A stretch of 64,000 nt of DNA from Cordilura impudica (taxonomy: Eukaryota > Arthropoda > Insecta > Diptera > Scathophagidae): assembly GCA_963682025.1 (NCBI GenBank), contig OY821519.1, forward strand, positions 145,142,394-145,206,393, given 5' to 3'. Below are positions 11,088-23,946 of the stretch, one piece after another. Position 1 is the stretch's first letter. The number at the start of each line of letters is the position of its first letter. Both the position numbers and the translations under genes were made by a program. A model generated the notes under the pieces. That model was not told the origin of the DNA, searched no databases, and saw only the letters and a program-made list of their open reading frames with translations.

Positions 11088-11569
11088 AAATTTAAATGCA
11101 TTATAAATGCTTTGTATTTTTCAAAGAATTGTAAGACATACATATTATGGTTTGCATTTTCAAAAAATTCGTTGATAACATCATGTTGCAAAATAAACTT
11201 AAGGCTGGCAGAACCTTCAAGAATAAAGAAAGATAAATGGTTGTAATTTTATAACCCCTTTTTCTCAGTAGAGGTTGCCGAAATTCTTGAACCTCTCAAC
11301 TGATCATCGAGCTCCGATTTCCGGAGTTAAATGGTACAGCTTCGCAAATTCCGTGGATGACAGATGGAAGGGGTTGTCTACATCTCGAAATAAACGACGA
11401 TTTATTGATGTGGTCATTTCAGAATTATTATTTGACAGATCATATGCCAAAGCCATGACAAAATGAAACTTCACCACTAAATATTTGTTAGTTTTTTATA
11501 AGTTATGTTTTTTTTATCAAAATTAAAAACACTGCAATTAAATTTGTTGTTGTTAACTATTTTATTTTA
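11088..11569. other. Intergenic, one unassigned open frame
   Basis: Contains an open frame at 11275-11466 (+) starting MPKFLNLSTDHRAPISGVKW, which I cannot place in a family. No other feature seen. Confidence 0.4.
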
Positions 11570-11910
11570 TTTATTTATTTAGTCCATGGAAATCAATCCT
11601 TACAGACAATACAAGTAATTATATTTATAGTTAAAATTAACAAACCAAAAATTTTTAATTAAGTACTCAAAAATAAAATAATATTACGTTTAATAACACT
11701 AATATTTAGAGATAAATCAAAAAAGACATTCAATTCATTAAAACTTTTACATATTTTCATAAAAGGGCCAGCATTTGCGTAATTTGCACAAAAATCTTGA
11801 AGAGATAATGGGATGAAAAAACGTGTTGATTATTGTGGAACATTATATTTAATATTGTTAAGCAGGAAATCAGAGCAGACATCACCATTTTATTTTTTAT
11901 AATTTACACT
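11570..11910 (-). pseudogene. LINE ORF2 C-terminus and tail, fragment
   Basis: On the minus strand the frame reads VCSDFLLNNIKYNVPQ, a stop, then STRFFIPLSLQDFCANYAN, followed by FMKICKSFNELN and a stop after FLST. This is the typical end of insect CR1/Jockey-like ORF2 proteins. The plus-strand TTTTATTTATTTATTTA just downstream is the complement of an AAATA-type tail. Everything upstream is missing, so it is a short dead fragment. Confidence 0.65.
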
Positions 11911-12334
11911 TTTTACAGAAATCCACTGAAAAATTTTTTATTTCTTTTTTAACAATGCAAGTTAACCACAAATTTAAAAATAAACAATGGAAAAATTGTT
12001 GCCGTTTAGCTCACGTTATGATGGGACATTGCGGTGAACGTTATTGTTAAAAAAGTCTCTGAATTACGTTAACTTTGCTGTTAAAGATTTTTAATAATAA
12101 TAGCTTTTGTTAAAATTATATACAGGATCGCACTACAGAGTTGTTTTTTTTTTGTAATATTAAAAAAAAAGTAAACAAAAACAAAGAAAGTGGAAATAAA
12201 ATATAAATTTCAAAATAAATTTTCTTGTTATTCTAAAGAGCTGTTTTCATAAGACTTGAGTGTGATGGTGTAAAAGGCCAAAGTATGCAGAAATAATGGC
12301 GGCACGACTTTATGATAGTCCGATGATGGTTTTG

Positions 12335-12600
12335 TCCATGGAGAGCAGACGGATGTAACATACACTGATTTTAGTAAAGCTTTTGATAGGATGGATCATA
12401 TTATTTTACTTCTCAAACTAAGAGTCATTAGCACACATGAATCTATTATTTTGTGGATTGAATCATGCTTTACATTTAGAACTCAAAGTGTTATTTTTCG
12501 CAATATTGAATCTAAGATTGTAGGTGTTATTTCTGATATTCCTCAAGGTAGTCATTTAGACCCATTATTATTTTTTTCTCCTCTTAAATGATCTTCCGGC
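12335..12600 (+). pseudogene. LINE reverse transcriptase fragment (motif A to B)
   Basis: The plus strand reads VTYTDFSKAFDRMDHIIL (motif A with catalytic Asp), then ESCFTFRTQSVIF and VISDIPQGSHLDPLLF (the QGS..GP motif, with the Gly changed to Asp). The frame is lost after DPLLF. No YADD box follows. It is a relic too divergent to assign to a clade, on the opposite strand from the fragment at 11.6-11.9 kb. Confidence 0.7.
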
Positions 12601-14127
12601 TAGAACGTCGAATTGTGTAATGTGAACTTAATAAAACTGAATCTCTACGGGGTGTAAGGTTTCAAAACCTTTTTTGTTGGCATTTTTTCCTGAATTTACA
12701 ACACGTCGAAAGTGTTGTATTAAAATTTCAAGTAAATCGGAGCAGCATTTCAAGCGACCATCCTCATGCGGTATTATCGTGTATAAATCAGTTTTTAAAA
12801 AAACTTTAAATCGATTTTCTCGCAAATAACATGTTCGAATACCGTGAACATCATAACTCAAAATCTCCTTGACCGATTATTTTGTAATCTTGCACTTTAT
12901 TTCTAAGTATAAATCACCAGGAAACCACGAAAAGTTTTTATTATGTTCTATTTTTCCCCCATTTTTTAACAATAAATTCACCGAAATTTTATATCAAAAA
13001 TCGTGTTTTTCACTTCCAAATGCTGCCTCAGGAGACATGTCACCTTTTAAAGGCATTTAGATTTTTTTTATAACATGATCCGGTAACGAATTATGATATT
13101 CACCGCAAAACAACAATGCCTCCAGAGATTCGCGGACTTTTTATTCAAATTATTAAATAAAATTTTTTTCAAAGATTCTTCAAATGTTATGCTATAACGT
13201 TTATATGAAATAGATAATACAGCATTGTTCGTATCTTCAAAAAAGAATTATGAAAATACGACTTTTTGACTTTTAAAAGCTTAACCTTTTTTATGTTTGT
13301 TGTTAAGTTTTTTCTTTTTAATGGGTATAAAAATTTTTCTTTACAAAAATATATTTTATTTTTATATTTTATGGCGTTGTGGATTAAAAAAAAATCAATT
13401 TATTAAAAAAAAATTTTATTCTTTTGAAGTCGACATCCTCTTTTTCTTAAAGTGGAAATCGCAACACTACTAAGCATGGTATGAGATTTATATGAATGTG
13501 TAACGGCATTGCCAAAGATTCTGGTGCGATAGCAACAGTATTTTTTTGCTGTATATGCCTGTGTACATTCACACATACACACTTTAATGTATTTACAAGC
13601 GAATCAGATTACCCAGTTAGCATTTGGAAGATCGTTTTAATAAAAATCAATTTCTTCGTGCACTGTTGATGATTAAAAATTGACTAGACTGATGCGCGAT
13701 TTAAAAGAGACTCATCAATCGTAAGTCGATCCCGCAGCGATTGAGAAATGTCTGTTTTTAACGTTATTTTGAAATAATATTTTGAGCAGCTCGACGATGA
13801 TAAACTGTTTGCTATGCTATTGTTTTTGTTTATAACGGGACTATATTTTACTATTGTTGAAACAAATGTTTAACATTTGAATATTGTGATTTTCTGTTTA
13901 TTCGTATTAGTCTAATCGTGGTGTTAAGTTTAGTTTTTTTTAATAACAAAACTTCAATTTCAAGTGTGTGAATTCGGGATTCATCCACATAATCATAATG
14001 TAATCCTTAACCCTTTAACTTTTTATCTAAAATGTAAAACCCAAAAAAAAAAAAAAAAAAAAATACATACGGTTTTTACAGAATTTTCACCTTACTCTGT
14101 AATATTATGTAAATTCGACACATTATA
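12601..14127. other. Intergenic, probably old repeat sequence
   Basis: 12640-12900 has the style of a non-coding transposon body but I cannot match it to another copy in the window. The remainder is AT-rich with an A22 run near 14043. Open frames here lack motifs. Confidence 0.4.
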
Positions 14128-14377
14128 TCTGTGCTCACAATTAACCGCCTAAGTCGAAAATCATGCATTCGAGAAAAATAGCTTTCTATATAAATGTAAT
14201 GAGGTTTCATTACGACTTAGGTCAGCATATTTTCATAAATAACTTTTTAATAAACAGTGATAGAGAAATGGGGATTTCACGTGAATATAAAGCGTTTTTA
14301 GTGGAATATAATAGCATAACTAGATAACTCAAATCGTTCTTAAGTCGACTTAGGCGGTTATCGCTTGTGACCACAGA
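14128..14377. mobile_element. MITE, 250 bp, TA-type target duplication
   Basis: Terminal inverted repeats start TCTGTGCTCACAATTAACCG on the left and, reverse complemented, TCTGTGGTCACAAGCGATAA on the right, both continuing to CCGCCTAAGTCG. TATA flanks both sides (14124-14127 and 14378-14381), consistent with a TA or TATA duplication. Non-coding. A larger, nested copy of the same family lies at 57107-58338. Confidence 0.75.
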
Positions 14378-14437
14378 TATATTACTGTTATATATAATTA
14401 ATCAGAAACGCAATTTTAATGCTAAACTAGCAGAGCC

Positions 14438-14812
14438 AAAGGTATGCTGATCAATTTTAGCCAATTCACAATTCAACAGTTTTTAAATATCGATTGCGTT
14501 ATTGTCGTTATTGGTTTATGTCCAAAATTATTTTTCAATTCAACACAGGGCTTTTTATATACAATTTTTGCAAACACATTAACAAATTTAATAAACACAC
14601 ACACAGCATTGTATAATTTTAGGTATGTGTTAGTAGCAATTTTATGTGCATTTTAATCCCAAAAAATTTTAAAATCTGTATATCTGGTGGACAGCTAAAA
14701 AGAAATGCCTTTCAAATGAGGTATCTTTGGTCAACGTCAGGGTACGACTGACAAACTTACATCGGTCACAAGAAATTGCCTAGCCTATTAATATTATAGA
14801 TTATTTAAGGAA
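14438..14812. repeat. Dispersed repeat, inverted copy at 57.17-57.48 kb
   Basis: The reverse complement matches 57170-57480 over several blocks: ATTAATAGGCTA, TTTCTTGTGAC, AAATTATACAATGCT, GTGTGTTTATTAAATTTG and GTGAATTGGCTA. Here it lies beside the 250-bp MITE, while at 57 kb it is inside the other copy of that MITE. No TIR or coding capacity recognised. Confidence 0.6.
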
Positions 14813-17800
14813 AATTTTTATATTAATAACTGACAAATGATACATAAAGAATTGGATTAAATAACAAGTGAAAAAATTTTAAAGTGAAAAGTGAAAAAAA
14901 ATTTTAAAGCATTAGTCTAATAATAAAAACAATCTGTGATACTACTTGTTAGGTTAAACTGTGATTTTTTTAAAATTGTAATTATTTATTAAATTTATTA
15001 AAATGTTGTGTCGTGATGTCCAGTTTTTGATACAAATTTAATACTTGACAATGTAATAAAATAAAGTCGTAAGTTAACCTGTGATACTAGTATTTAAGAT
15101 TTTAATATTAAATTAAATTTATGTTGTTGTTTATATATTTAGTCATTAGAAATAAATTAAGTTCACACTCCAGAAGAAGTTGAAATACCGTCAACGAAAC
15201 GTCGAGTGAAAAGGATGTAATAATTTGAATTTTTTTTTTTTATTATCATCTTAATATTTAATTGACCATAATTAGCCCGAAAAAATAAAAAAAAATAATA
15301 AAAAAAAAAAAAAAAATCTCAAAAGAAAATCCATTTAAATAAAAAAAAGTTATTTCAGCCAAGCAAAAAAAGAAGCAATTTGATTACAAATCATAAAGAT
15401 TTGCAGAAACAATTCATTGCAAAAAAGGCGGTGAAGGCCATTCGAAAAGCATGTTCGGACGAATTGTCTACTTTATACAACTGGAAGGGGAACAGCAATA
15501 AGTCAAGCTTCTTAATAACAAGCGAAAAAAAGTAGATACATAATAGTATTATTAAAAAGTTAAATTTGTAAATTTCGTTTTACAATTTCCCACCTCAATG
15601 CAAATGCACAGACAAAGTTATTAACACAGGGAGGACAGGGTGATAAGAGGAAACGTTCAAATTATTTATTTTATACATAAGTATGTTTTTTTAATTTAAT
15701 AAATGTTTTTTTTTTTTTAATTATTAATTTATTTATCATTCCATAGAATAATTATGGGTTTATATTTAATTTTACTAAACCAATTTAATTAATATACATC
15801 AATTAAATGTTTTATTTTTCCAACACAAATGATTAAAAATTCGACTAACAAATGACTGGAAAATGACTGAAACATGATCCGAAAAAGAGTCACAAATAAT
15901 CTGAAATACGACTAAAAAATTATTCGAAAAAGACAGAGATATGACTCGAAAAAAACTCGCGCATGATCAAAAAATTTCAAAAAATACTGACTGGGTATAC
16001 ACATACATACATATATTATATTTTAATGTATTTGTCATCTGCCACTTCCTTTAGTCGGAGTCTTCGCTGATAGAAATTCTAATTCCAAGTCTTATATTTT
16101 GTATCCTACATATTATGTGATTGTGATCTATAGGAGTGAATTTGTGTGTAATTTATACACAATACCAGTATGGCATGTGTGTAATGATGTGTATGGCATC
16201 TGTTGTATGAAATTCTAAATAAAAAAATGTGCGAGTACTTGTATTGGCATGTTCTCTGGGGTACATTTTATACATATGTTTTGAGTTAATGTGTATTAGT
16301 TAATTTAATATATTTTGTTTTCATTATTCACATAATACAATCATTGTTTATTAATACATTTAGTTTTGAAATAATATTAAGTCTACTGAGAACAAAAGAA
16401 ATCTACAGCCTGAAATTATTGTGAAGTATGTTTTAGGTTTTTTTTTTTTAATTTCTGATGAAAATGTCTGAACTTTTAAAAATTTACTTTAGTGTGTATG
16501 ACCAACACCTACATGTTAGAAGGAGTGTTTATTAATGTTTTGACTTTTCTCTCAGTAATACGATTCTTTACTTTTACAACTAAAAAATTCACATTTTATG
16601 CGACAGCTTACTAGGAAAATTTTATTAAACTTATGTAAGAGTAAGTGTTTCTTGTAAATATTGATGAGACTACGCTTATCGTTGAAAACGTTAAGGTCAA
16701 AGTTAATAAAATTATTTATTATATTTTATATATTTATTTCAGATTTTTTTCATATATATTTATTTTATATTTGAACCGAATGTGTAATTCAACACCAACA
16801 TTGTTGCCCTGACTACGTCAAGGTTAATAACAACAATCAATTTTGCTCTGATTGAAAATGTAGTTGTATTGTTTGTTTGATAAAGAAAAATTCGTTACCA
16901 TAAACATTATATATTTTATAGGATTATTTCAACCACAGGTATAACGGATGAGTGCTTGTGAAAAAAAAAAACATATGAAATATCACTCATACGTCAAGAT
17001 AAAAAAATTCTAAATATTAAAAAAAAGAAAAAATGTATTGTTAATAAAACAAACAAAGAGAAAGAAAACAAAAAAAAAAAAAACAATGTTTAATTTCCTG
17101 GAGTCTGAACCAGTTTTTTTTTTTTTTTGTTGTTGTTATTAAAATGTCTGCTCAATATGAATTGATAAAATCTACAATATTTTCGTGGCAAACAGTGTAA
17201 TCAGGAATTTATACGACATTACGTTTTCTGTTTAAATTAAAAAATATAAATTTGAATTTAGGTTATTATGCCTTAACTTTGTATCTTTAATTTAGAACAC
17301 CGAATTATCTTGTGTTTGGAAACTTTTTCAAATATGAAAACTTCTACAATATTGTAGATATCGTAACATAAAACTTTAAAATAAAAACTTTTGTTTGATA
17401 TCTAGCTTTGTATTATGCTGTTTTGAAACTAGTTCATAAATTACATTGAATGAAGGTGACGATGAAAGTATTTGTACCCTGAATCTGTAAGACGACTAAG
17501 TCCAGTGACAAGACATATTACACTTTAGAACATATTCGGGGTCATTGTCTAGGGTGTGAGAAATTCCCAGTCAGGGTAAAAGTATTAGGCCAGTATAGTA
17601 AAACTTCTGAAGGGTTTTGCGTTCTGAGACCGGTTTTGGTCTTTGTACTTTTTCTTGATATTTGTTTGCTTAGTTTTTCTGATATAAATATTCAATTTAA
17701 ATTGAAAAATGGCATTGTCCAGCTTGAAAGCGGTTTTACTGCATAACACCAATGAAAAATCTTCGGTTATTGCGCATAGTACAGAAATAAAAGAAACATA

Positions 17801-18624
17801 TGATGCACTAGGAAATATTTTTACTTTTTTATGGTTACAGTTCGTTAAACTCGAATAAAAACGTTATCTTTCAAAGAGAAATTACGTTTTTCGAAATAAA
17901 AATTAGATACGTTATTGCAAATATATTTTTGGCTTTATTTATTCAGTCATTTATGGCCAAAAATCTGGAGCTACTGACAAGTTATTGGCGAAAACTGATT
18001 TAAAAAAATAGGAACAAATTTAAGTTTTTTTTTTCGAAGATTTCAATCGATAAAATTAGTCCAACTTAATTTCTTATATGGATATATTGAGCCCTATCCG
18101 CCATAAAGACATACATGCCATGATAATTGATTTTCGTTTTTTGATAAAAAGCGATATTTCTTGATCATTCGCATCTCTCATAAAATATCATAGCTGAAAA
18201 ATGTACTATTACGATTTTAGAGCGAAAACAATTTAGACGTATGTACAATTGTTTCTTTACATATTTTGTTAATAATTCGCAAACTTTTAAAATATTCCAT
18301 TTTTTATTAGTATTTGTTTGTGTTGAGTTATCTGACTTTAATTGAACTTAATTGTTTTTAAATGCTTCTAATATTTCCATTTTGTACAAATTGATCAATT
18401 TACCTTATGTGCATGTGCTATGCTTGCCACATTGGTATTATTTCTTAAAATTTTAAATTTTTTAAACAATATAAAAATAACGCATTTATCATCTGGACAT
18501 ACTACGATGCACGTTGACTCTTGACAAATCACTATGGAGTCATTTACTCGCGAAAAACTATTTGGGCACCTAGTGCATGGTATAATTCGATGTCAAGCGC
18601 GAGAAAAAAATACCGAAAATTATA
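14813..18624. other. Long AT-rich stretch without recognised genes
   Basis: Homopolymer A and T runs are frequent (15225-15320, 15700-15720, 17040-17090, 17115-17135). No open frame has family motifs and no TIR pair stands out. A hammerhead-like palindromic block at 15166-15208 is discussed in the findings. It could be old transposon sequence, intron or intergenic DNA. Confidence 0.45.
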
Positions 18625-18884
18625 AAATTAATAATTTTTTTTTTTTTTTTTTTTTAGTAGTCTTTATTTACAATCTATCCATTCAAAGATAAGAAGCAAA
18701 TCTGATAAAATGCAAATTAACATTAACTGATGCCCTCCAGTGAGAACATCAATATATTACAATTAATAAATTTGATATCTTTAACAAAGGGAAAATTATA
18801 ACAATATTTACAATTTTTTTTTTTTTTTGTTTTCTTTTATTTTTCGCAATAGTTTAATTTTAATATATCTATTTTTTATTAATT

Positions 18885-21800
18885 ATTTTTGAAACGGTAG
18901 ATCAAGAATGTGATTCCGCTTCAGTCTTCGAATTTCTTCTGTATCATCAAGGAGGGAAATAGCTAACGGGTTGCAGTGGTTACTTAATCTTTCTAAATAG
19001 TTTGCGCTGAACCTATTTATTTCTTGTTTTACTGTTGGGATATAAAGATCATTATGTATTGTTTTATTAGATACAAACCATGGTGCATTTATTATTGATC
19101 CTAGTGTTTTTTTTATTGGTATCGTTGTAATATCTCAATGTTAGAATGACTTGTTGTTCCCCACAGCTGTATGCCATACGTCCAAACTGGTTTCAGAATA
19201 GAAGCTGAGATTTTGGACTCAATAACCAATAGAGATGTCTGGTTTTTATTTTAAGATGTGCTTTTTTACTTTAATGGGGGGCTCCATGTTAACCGCTTAT
19301 CAATATGTAAACCTAAATATTTAACGCTGTTTTTTTTTTGGATTTTCACTATTATTGATAAAAATGCTTGGACAAATACTTCTACGTAGAGTGAATGTAT
19401 TGACTTTTATGTTCCATTTTTTCAACCAAATTTCAATTTCATTAAGTTCTTTTTGTACGAAATTAAACGCTTCGATTGGACATGTGCTTGATGCAAATAT
19501 TGCTGTGTCATCAGCATAGGTTGCAATTAAAATGTTATCAGTTATAGGCATATCTGAAGTGAATATTGTGTAAAGAATTGGGCCTAGAACACTGCCATGG
19601 GGTACCCCTGCTTGAACGTTATATAATTCTGAAGTTTCATTATTGACTTTTACATAAAAATATCGATCTCTTAAGTATGATTTGAGCAATAGATAGAATG
19701 GAGTTGGAAGTAATTTTTTAAGTTTATACAATAAGCCGTTATGCCAAACTTTATCAAAGGCTTGTTGCACATCTAGAAAGGCTGCCGAACAATATTTTTT
19801 ATTTTCCAATGTATCTCTGATATAAGCAACGATACGATGACATTGCTCAGGGGTGCCATGTTTATGCCTGAAACCGAATTGGTACTCAGGAATGATGTTG
19901 TATTTTTCTAATATAGGTGACAATCTACTCATAATTATTCTCTCGAATATTTTGAAGAACATAACCAATAAACTTATAGGTCTGTAAGATGACACGACGT
20001 TCTCTGGCTTATTTGGTTTAACTACCATTATTATCCCCGCACTCTTCCATTGAGAGGGAAAATGACCAAATTGAAGACTTGAGTTAAAGATTAGAGTTAG
20101 AAATATAATACCTTTTTTAGGCAGAAGTTTAACAACAGTACCATCTATACCGTCGTGTCCTGGTGATTTTTTATTATTTAACTTATTAACCTCTTCTTGA
20201 ACTTCTTGTGGGTATATATGTTTAATAGGCCAATCCATTGAACAGCAACGGTCTAAAAATGTTTCAATTTCATCAACGATAGCGCTGTCACTTTAGTCGT
20301 TAGGCTGAAATGTTGTTTTGAGATGTGAAGCAAAAGCTTCAGCTTTACTTTTGTCTGTTCTGCACCATAAATTATTACCATCTTTGATTGGAATATTTCT
20401 CTTGACTGGACGTTTTAAGTACTTCGTTGCTCTCCACAAACTATATTCATCATTTTTTGAAGTACTAAGACCTTTAAGAAAACTACCAAGCTATTCATTA
20501 TACCCTATACCACTATGTGGTTTGGGTATAATGACTTTGTGCTGCTGTTTGTAACAACCAAAAATATTTGACCTAGACCCATCTTTAATTATACCGATCG
20601 AATCAGAATCACTTTCTGAGTTGATTTAACAATATCCGTCCGTCCGTCCGTCCGTCCGTCCGTCCGTCCGTCTGTGTGTCCATGTAAAGCTTGTAATCAA
20701 ACTGCAGGTCGCAAATATGAATATATTTTGATGAAATTTGGTATGTAAGCTTTTATCGGCCATGGGATGAACGCTGTTGAAATTGGTGAGAATCGGTCCA
20801 TGTTCAGACCTAGCCCCCATACAAATTACCCATATGAAATCGACATAAATTGCCATAAGATCCAAATTGTCATATAGATCTTACTCAAATTGGGTTTGTA
20901 TGCGTTCATTACATCCACTAATGACTAGTCCAAAAATGATTCCTTTGACCCCATATAGAGCTGCTTCCCGATCTTCACTTAAATCTATTAAAAAACAAAA
21001 ATATTGCACTGATTCTTCTCAAATTTTGTTTGTATATATTTTTGCAAAATACAAGAGACTTTACCAAACATGATCAGGATCGGTCCATTTTTGGACCTAG
21101 TCCCTTTATAGATATAGCATCCGATATGAACTTTTTCATATCTGCAGCCAAAAAAATTTATAAAAATCCCACTCAAATTTGGTTTCTTGCTTATTATCAA
21201 TGTCCAGTTAGTTGGGCCTAAGAGATAGGGTTTCTAATCGCATGGTATAGGGTATCGTATAGTCGGTCTAGAGCGACTATAATTTTCTTACTTGTTTTTT
21301 AATTCAAATAGTCTTATTTTCAGGTCTTTTGTTGCCTTAATTTAAAGTCGCTTATCGTTAGGATTCCTTTTGTTTTGCCATATTTTCCTCAGCCTTCTTT
21401 TATTTTGTATCATCGCTCTTATTTCGGCAGTTATAATAATCTTATCTTTATTAAAATTTGGTTCATGAATTAGGTTATTGAACGTCTCAACTACTTCATC
21501 TAATTCATTTGGCGATTTAACGGGGATGTTTAAGTTAGTATTTCTTTCAATCCAAGTACAAAAAGATTTTAAATCTGTCCTGCTATTAATAACTTTGTAT
21601 TTTGTAGAGTTTGAATGTAGATATGTATTAAAATTTACCATAATTGGAGAGTGATCGGAGCTTAAGTCATCACTAAATGCATTTGAAACATGAAGGAATT
21701 GACTGGAGATTCCAGAGTAAACGACGAAATCCATTAGGTCTGGTTTTTTTTTAAGGGTCTGTTGGCCAGTATGTTGGACTTCCAGTTGACAACACGGAGT

Positions 21801-22296
21801 AATTATTATTCTTTATGCAATTATACAGTTAAATCCTTTTTGGATTTTGTAACCTTGATCCCCACCACTGGTGTTTTGCGTTAAAGTCGCCTCCAACTAA
21901 AAATCTAGGACCCCACCGATTAAAAAAGTTTTCAAAATCATGACATTTTACTGTAAACCGAGGTGGGAAATATATAGCAGAAATAGATAAGTCACTCGCA
22001 TCACATTTAACTTTTATGCAAACAGCTTGAAGATAAGTTTGACTTATTATATCAGAGACATTATATTTTAACGATTATTTTTTTAATATTGCAGATCCTG
22101 CATGAGCATTGTCGTGTGGATGGTCAGCTATTATTAAATCATAACCTTTTATATTAAAATAGGTTCTGTTTGTAAAATGTCTCTCCGACACTAGAAGAAT
22201 ATCGATGAAGTTAATTTTAAGGAAAAGTTCAATTTCTTTGGTATGGTTAGAAAGCCCATTAGCATTCCATATTGCAATACGGAGATTTAATTGCAT
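18885..22296 (-). pseudogene. Jockey ORF2, endonuclease plus reverse transcriptase
   Basis: Starts MQLNLRIAIWNANGLSNHTK, the usual endonuclease opening, but with SERHFT where SETHFT is expected. After a frame change come AIYFPPRFTVK, FLVGGDFNAKHQWWGS and SDDLSSDHSPIMV. Beyond the nested 20499-21298 element the RT reads NKLNNKKSPGHDGIDG, SSYRPISLLVMFFK, YQFGFRHKHGTPEQC, AAFLDVQQAFDKVWH (motif A), VQAGVPHGSVLGPILY and YADDTAIFAS. The catalytic YADD is intact. The C-terminal region is frameshifted but recognisable to FKPVWTYGIQLWG-like sequence near 19190 and a terminal basic helix near 18890. Confidence 0.9.
20499..21298 (+). mobile_element. mini-me/DINE-like element (family A), young copy
   Basis: Same layout as the 10.3-kb copy: 5' stem TATACCC...GGGTATA, a clean (GTCC)n tract of about nine units at 20636-20672, and a 3' GGTATAGGGTATCG block. 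The palindrome near the end is CGGTCTAGAGCG, broken by one base relative to the 38.5-kb copy. It ends CTTACTTG then a T run. Inserted in the Jockey ORF2, it keeps the host pieces in order. Non-coding: apparent frames on both strands recur in the 38.5-kb copy only because the DNA is nearly identical. Confidence 0.85.
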
Positions 22297-23586
22297 AATT
22301 TTGTTATAAGTACTGTCATCATAGCTGAAAGCTTGTTTGTAAGCTCTATTTGGTTATGCAATAACACTTCAATTTTTTCAAATGGATCATTGTTTATGTT
22401 TTCTTGCTCGTTTTTTAACATATCAGCGTATGAAAATTGATTATTTTGATTAGAAGAGTAGTTTGTGTTATTGTTCGTATTATTATTGTCAATATTGTTG
22501 GTAAAAGTTGTATATTTATCATACCTAGATCTATTTACACAGTTGTTATGTTGTAGTTTTTAATTAACACATTTCGCAGGTGTATTATTTGGTTTTGTGC
22601 ACTCAAATGTTAGATGTCCTAAACCACATTTTGCACAATTCACTCGTTTTCTGCAATATGTTTTGGTATGTCCAAACTCCTGACAACGGTAACACTGGAC
22701 GAGATCGTTGGTTTTCTTAGGTGGTACAATATTGACGATGGCATTATTAATATGTTTTACTTCGTATACTTTTTTATTATTTGAATTCGGCTCGAGGTCG
22801 GTATAAAGCATAGGTAGTGGCACTCCCGTGATTCTACTACGAATATTTACTACATTTCTTACCTGATGTCCTAAATTTTCTAGCGCTAATTTAATGTTTT
22901 GGATTGGTGTTGTGTGATGTAGGTTTTTTATGACAACTCTGTAGGACCTTTCCTGTCTTATTTGGTAAGTATGAAAATTTATGTTTTTATCGTTTAAGTA
23001 TTTAACAATTATTCTATAAGGTTCAATATTTTTAACCATTACCCTGATTTGGTTATCTTTTAAAGATTTGTAATAAAATTCAGTGGGACAAATAACTTTT
23101 GAAAAACTTTTAATCATTCCGCTGATATCAGCAACATCAGGTATTATGATTGGTGGAGGTTTAGGAATATTATTAGCTTGATCATCATCATCATTTTCTG
23201 TTTCACATTCTTCATCGGCATCATTATCATTGTTTAGTAAAGAAAACCAGTTTAGACTTACATACATTATTATTATTAGTTGCTGATAGAGTGGAGTTTT
23301 TTTTTTTATTGTTTTTTGTAATTATTATTTGCTTAGAAGTACTAGCTTCGTTGTTAAAATTTTTAGAACGATTGTTGTTAATGTTTTTTGATGCAATAGC
23401 ATTGTTGTTGATGTTAGCTTCTGTGTAAGCATTATTTTCAAACAAGAAATTATTGGAATTGTCATTTGGTTTATGTTTTTTACATGATTTTGGTGAACAA
23501 CTTAAACGTCGTTTTTGCGAGGTAACCACCTGCCAGCTTACTTCACTTTCGTCACTTTCACTGCCCTCATCCACGATGATAAGCAA
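22290..23586 (-). pseudogene. Jockey ORF1 (gag-like) with zinc knuckles
   Basis: Nucleic-acid-binding ORF1 protein. It starts MLIIVDEGSESDESEVSWQV and has an Asn-rich, low-complexity N-terminal third. A frameshift near 23250 leads to NIPKPPPIIIPDVADISGMI, a gag-type domain, and knuckles CYRCQEFGHTKTYC (CX2CX4HX4C) and CAKCGLGHLTFEC (CX2CX3HX4C). A stop at 22560-22562 follows KCVN, where a third knuckle would begin. The frame then reopens through an Asn-rich tail with FSYADMLKNEQ and ends just before the ORF2 start. The break after KCVN looks like loss of the third knuckle. Confidence 0.85.
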
Positions 23587-23732
23587 TTCAAATTGTTTTT
23601 GTTTTTAATATTGTTCTTGATACAAGACAATTTGCTTTGAAAAAAAAAATTTACACTTTACACTGGAGAGCTTACGATTTTTGTACATGCGTACGCAATC
23701 GCAGTCACAATCAGACTGAAATGAATAATTTT

Positions 23733-23946
23733 GATTTCAAAGATTGAAAAACATTTCTCAAGCTATGTCTCCCACTTCAGTTATAATAAATTTCCACCAT
23801 TATGTTTTACTTCTTTAGAAAAAAATAATCCTATCATGAAACTTAAGATGGATATTTTAATGATTCCGAAATTAAAGAATATGATCTTAACTCAGTCGGC
23901 CGATCACGACGTAAAACTGCTTTAATGTATTATAATTTATTAAAAA
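23733..23946. other. Short intergenic stretch
   Basis: Between the Jockey element and a Helitron end. Nothing recognised. Confidence 0.4.

Larger units (their letters stand above)
18639..23718 (-). mobile_element. Full-length Jockey-clade LINE, decayed, with nested DINE-like element
   Basis: Complete non-LTR insertion on the minus strand. The 5' end is CAGTCTGATTGTGACTGCG at 23718 and the poly(A) shows as a T18 run (18639-18656). The flanks share a 14-bp duplication with one mismatch: AAATTAATAATTTT at 18625-18638 and AAATGAATAATTTT at 23719-23732. Order on the minus strand is ORF1 (gag), ORF2 endonuclease, RT, 3' UTR. An 0.8-kb family A element at 20499-21298 splits ORF2 between endonuclease and RT. 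Many frameshifts and stops make it non-functional. The start CAGTC agrees with the internal promoter start site of Jockey-type elements. Confidence 0.9.

Noticed and set aside
20636..20672. (GTCC)n tract considered as an operator array or CRISPR-like repeat
   Set aside because: It is the known microsatellite segment of mini-me/DINE elements and recurs in every family A copy with varying length.
20867..21221. Open frames repeated almost identically at 38813-39173
   Set aside because: The shared frames follow from near-identical non-coding DINE-like DNA; no family motif or conserved codon pattern.
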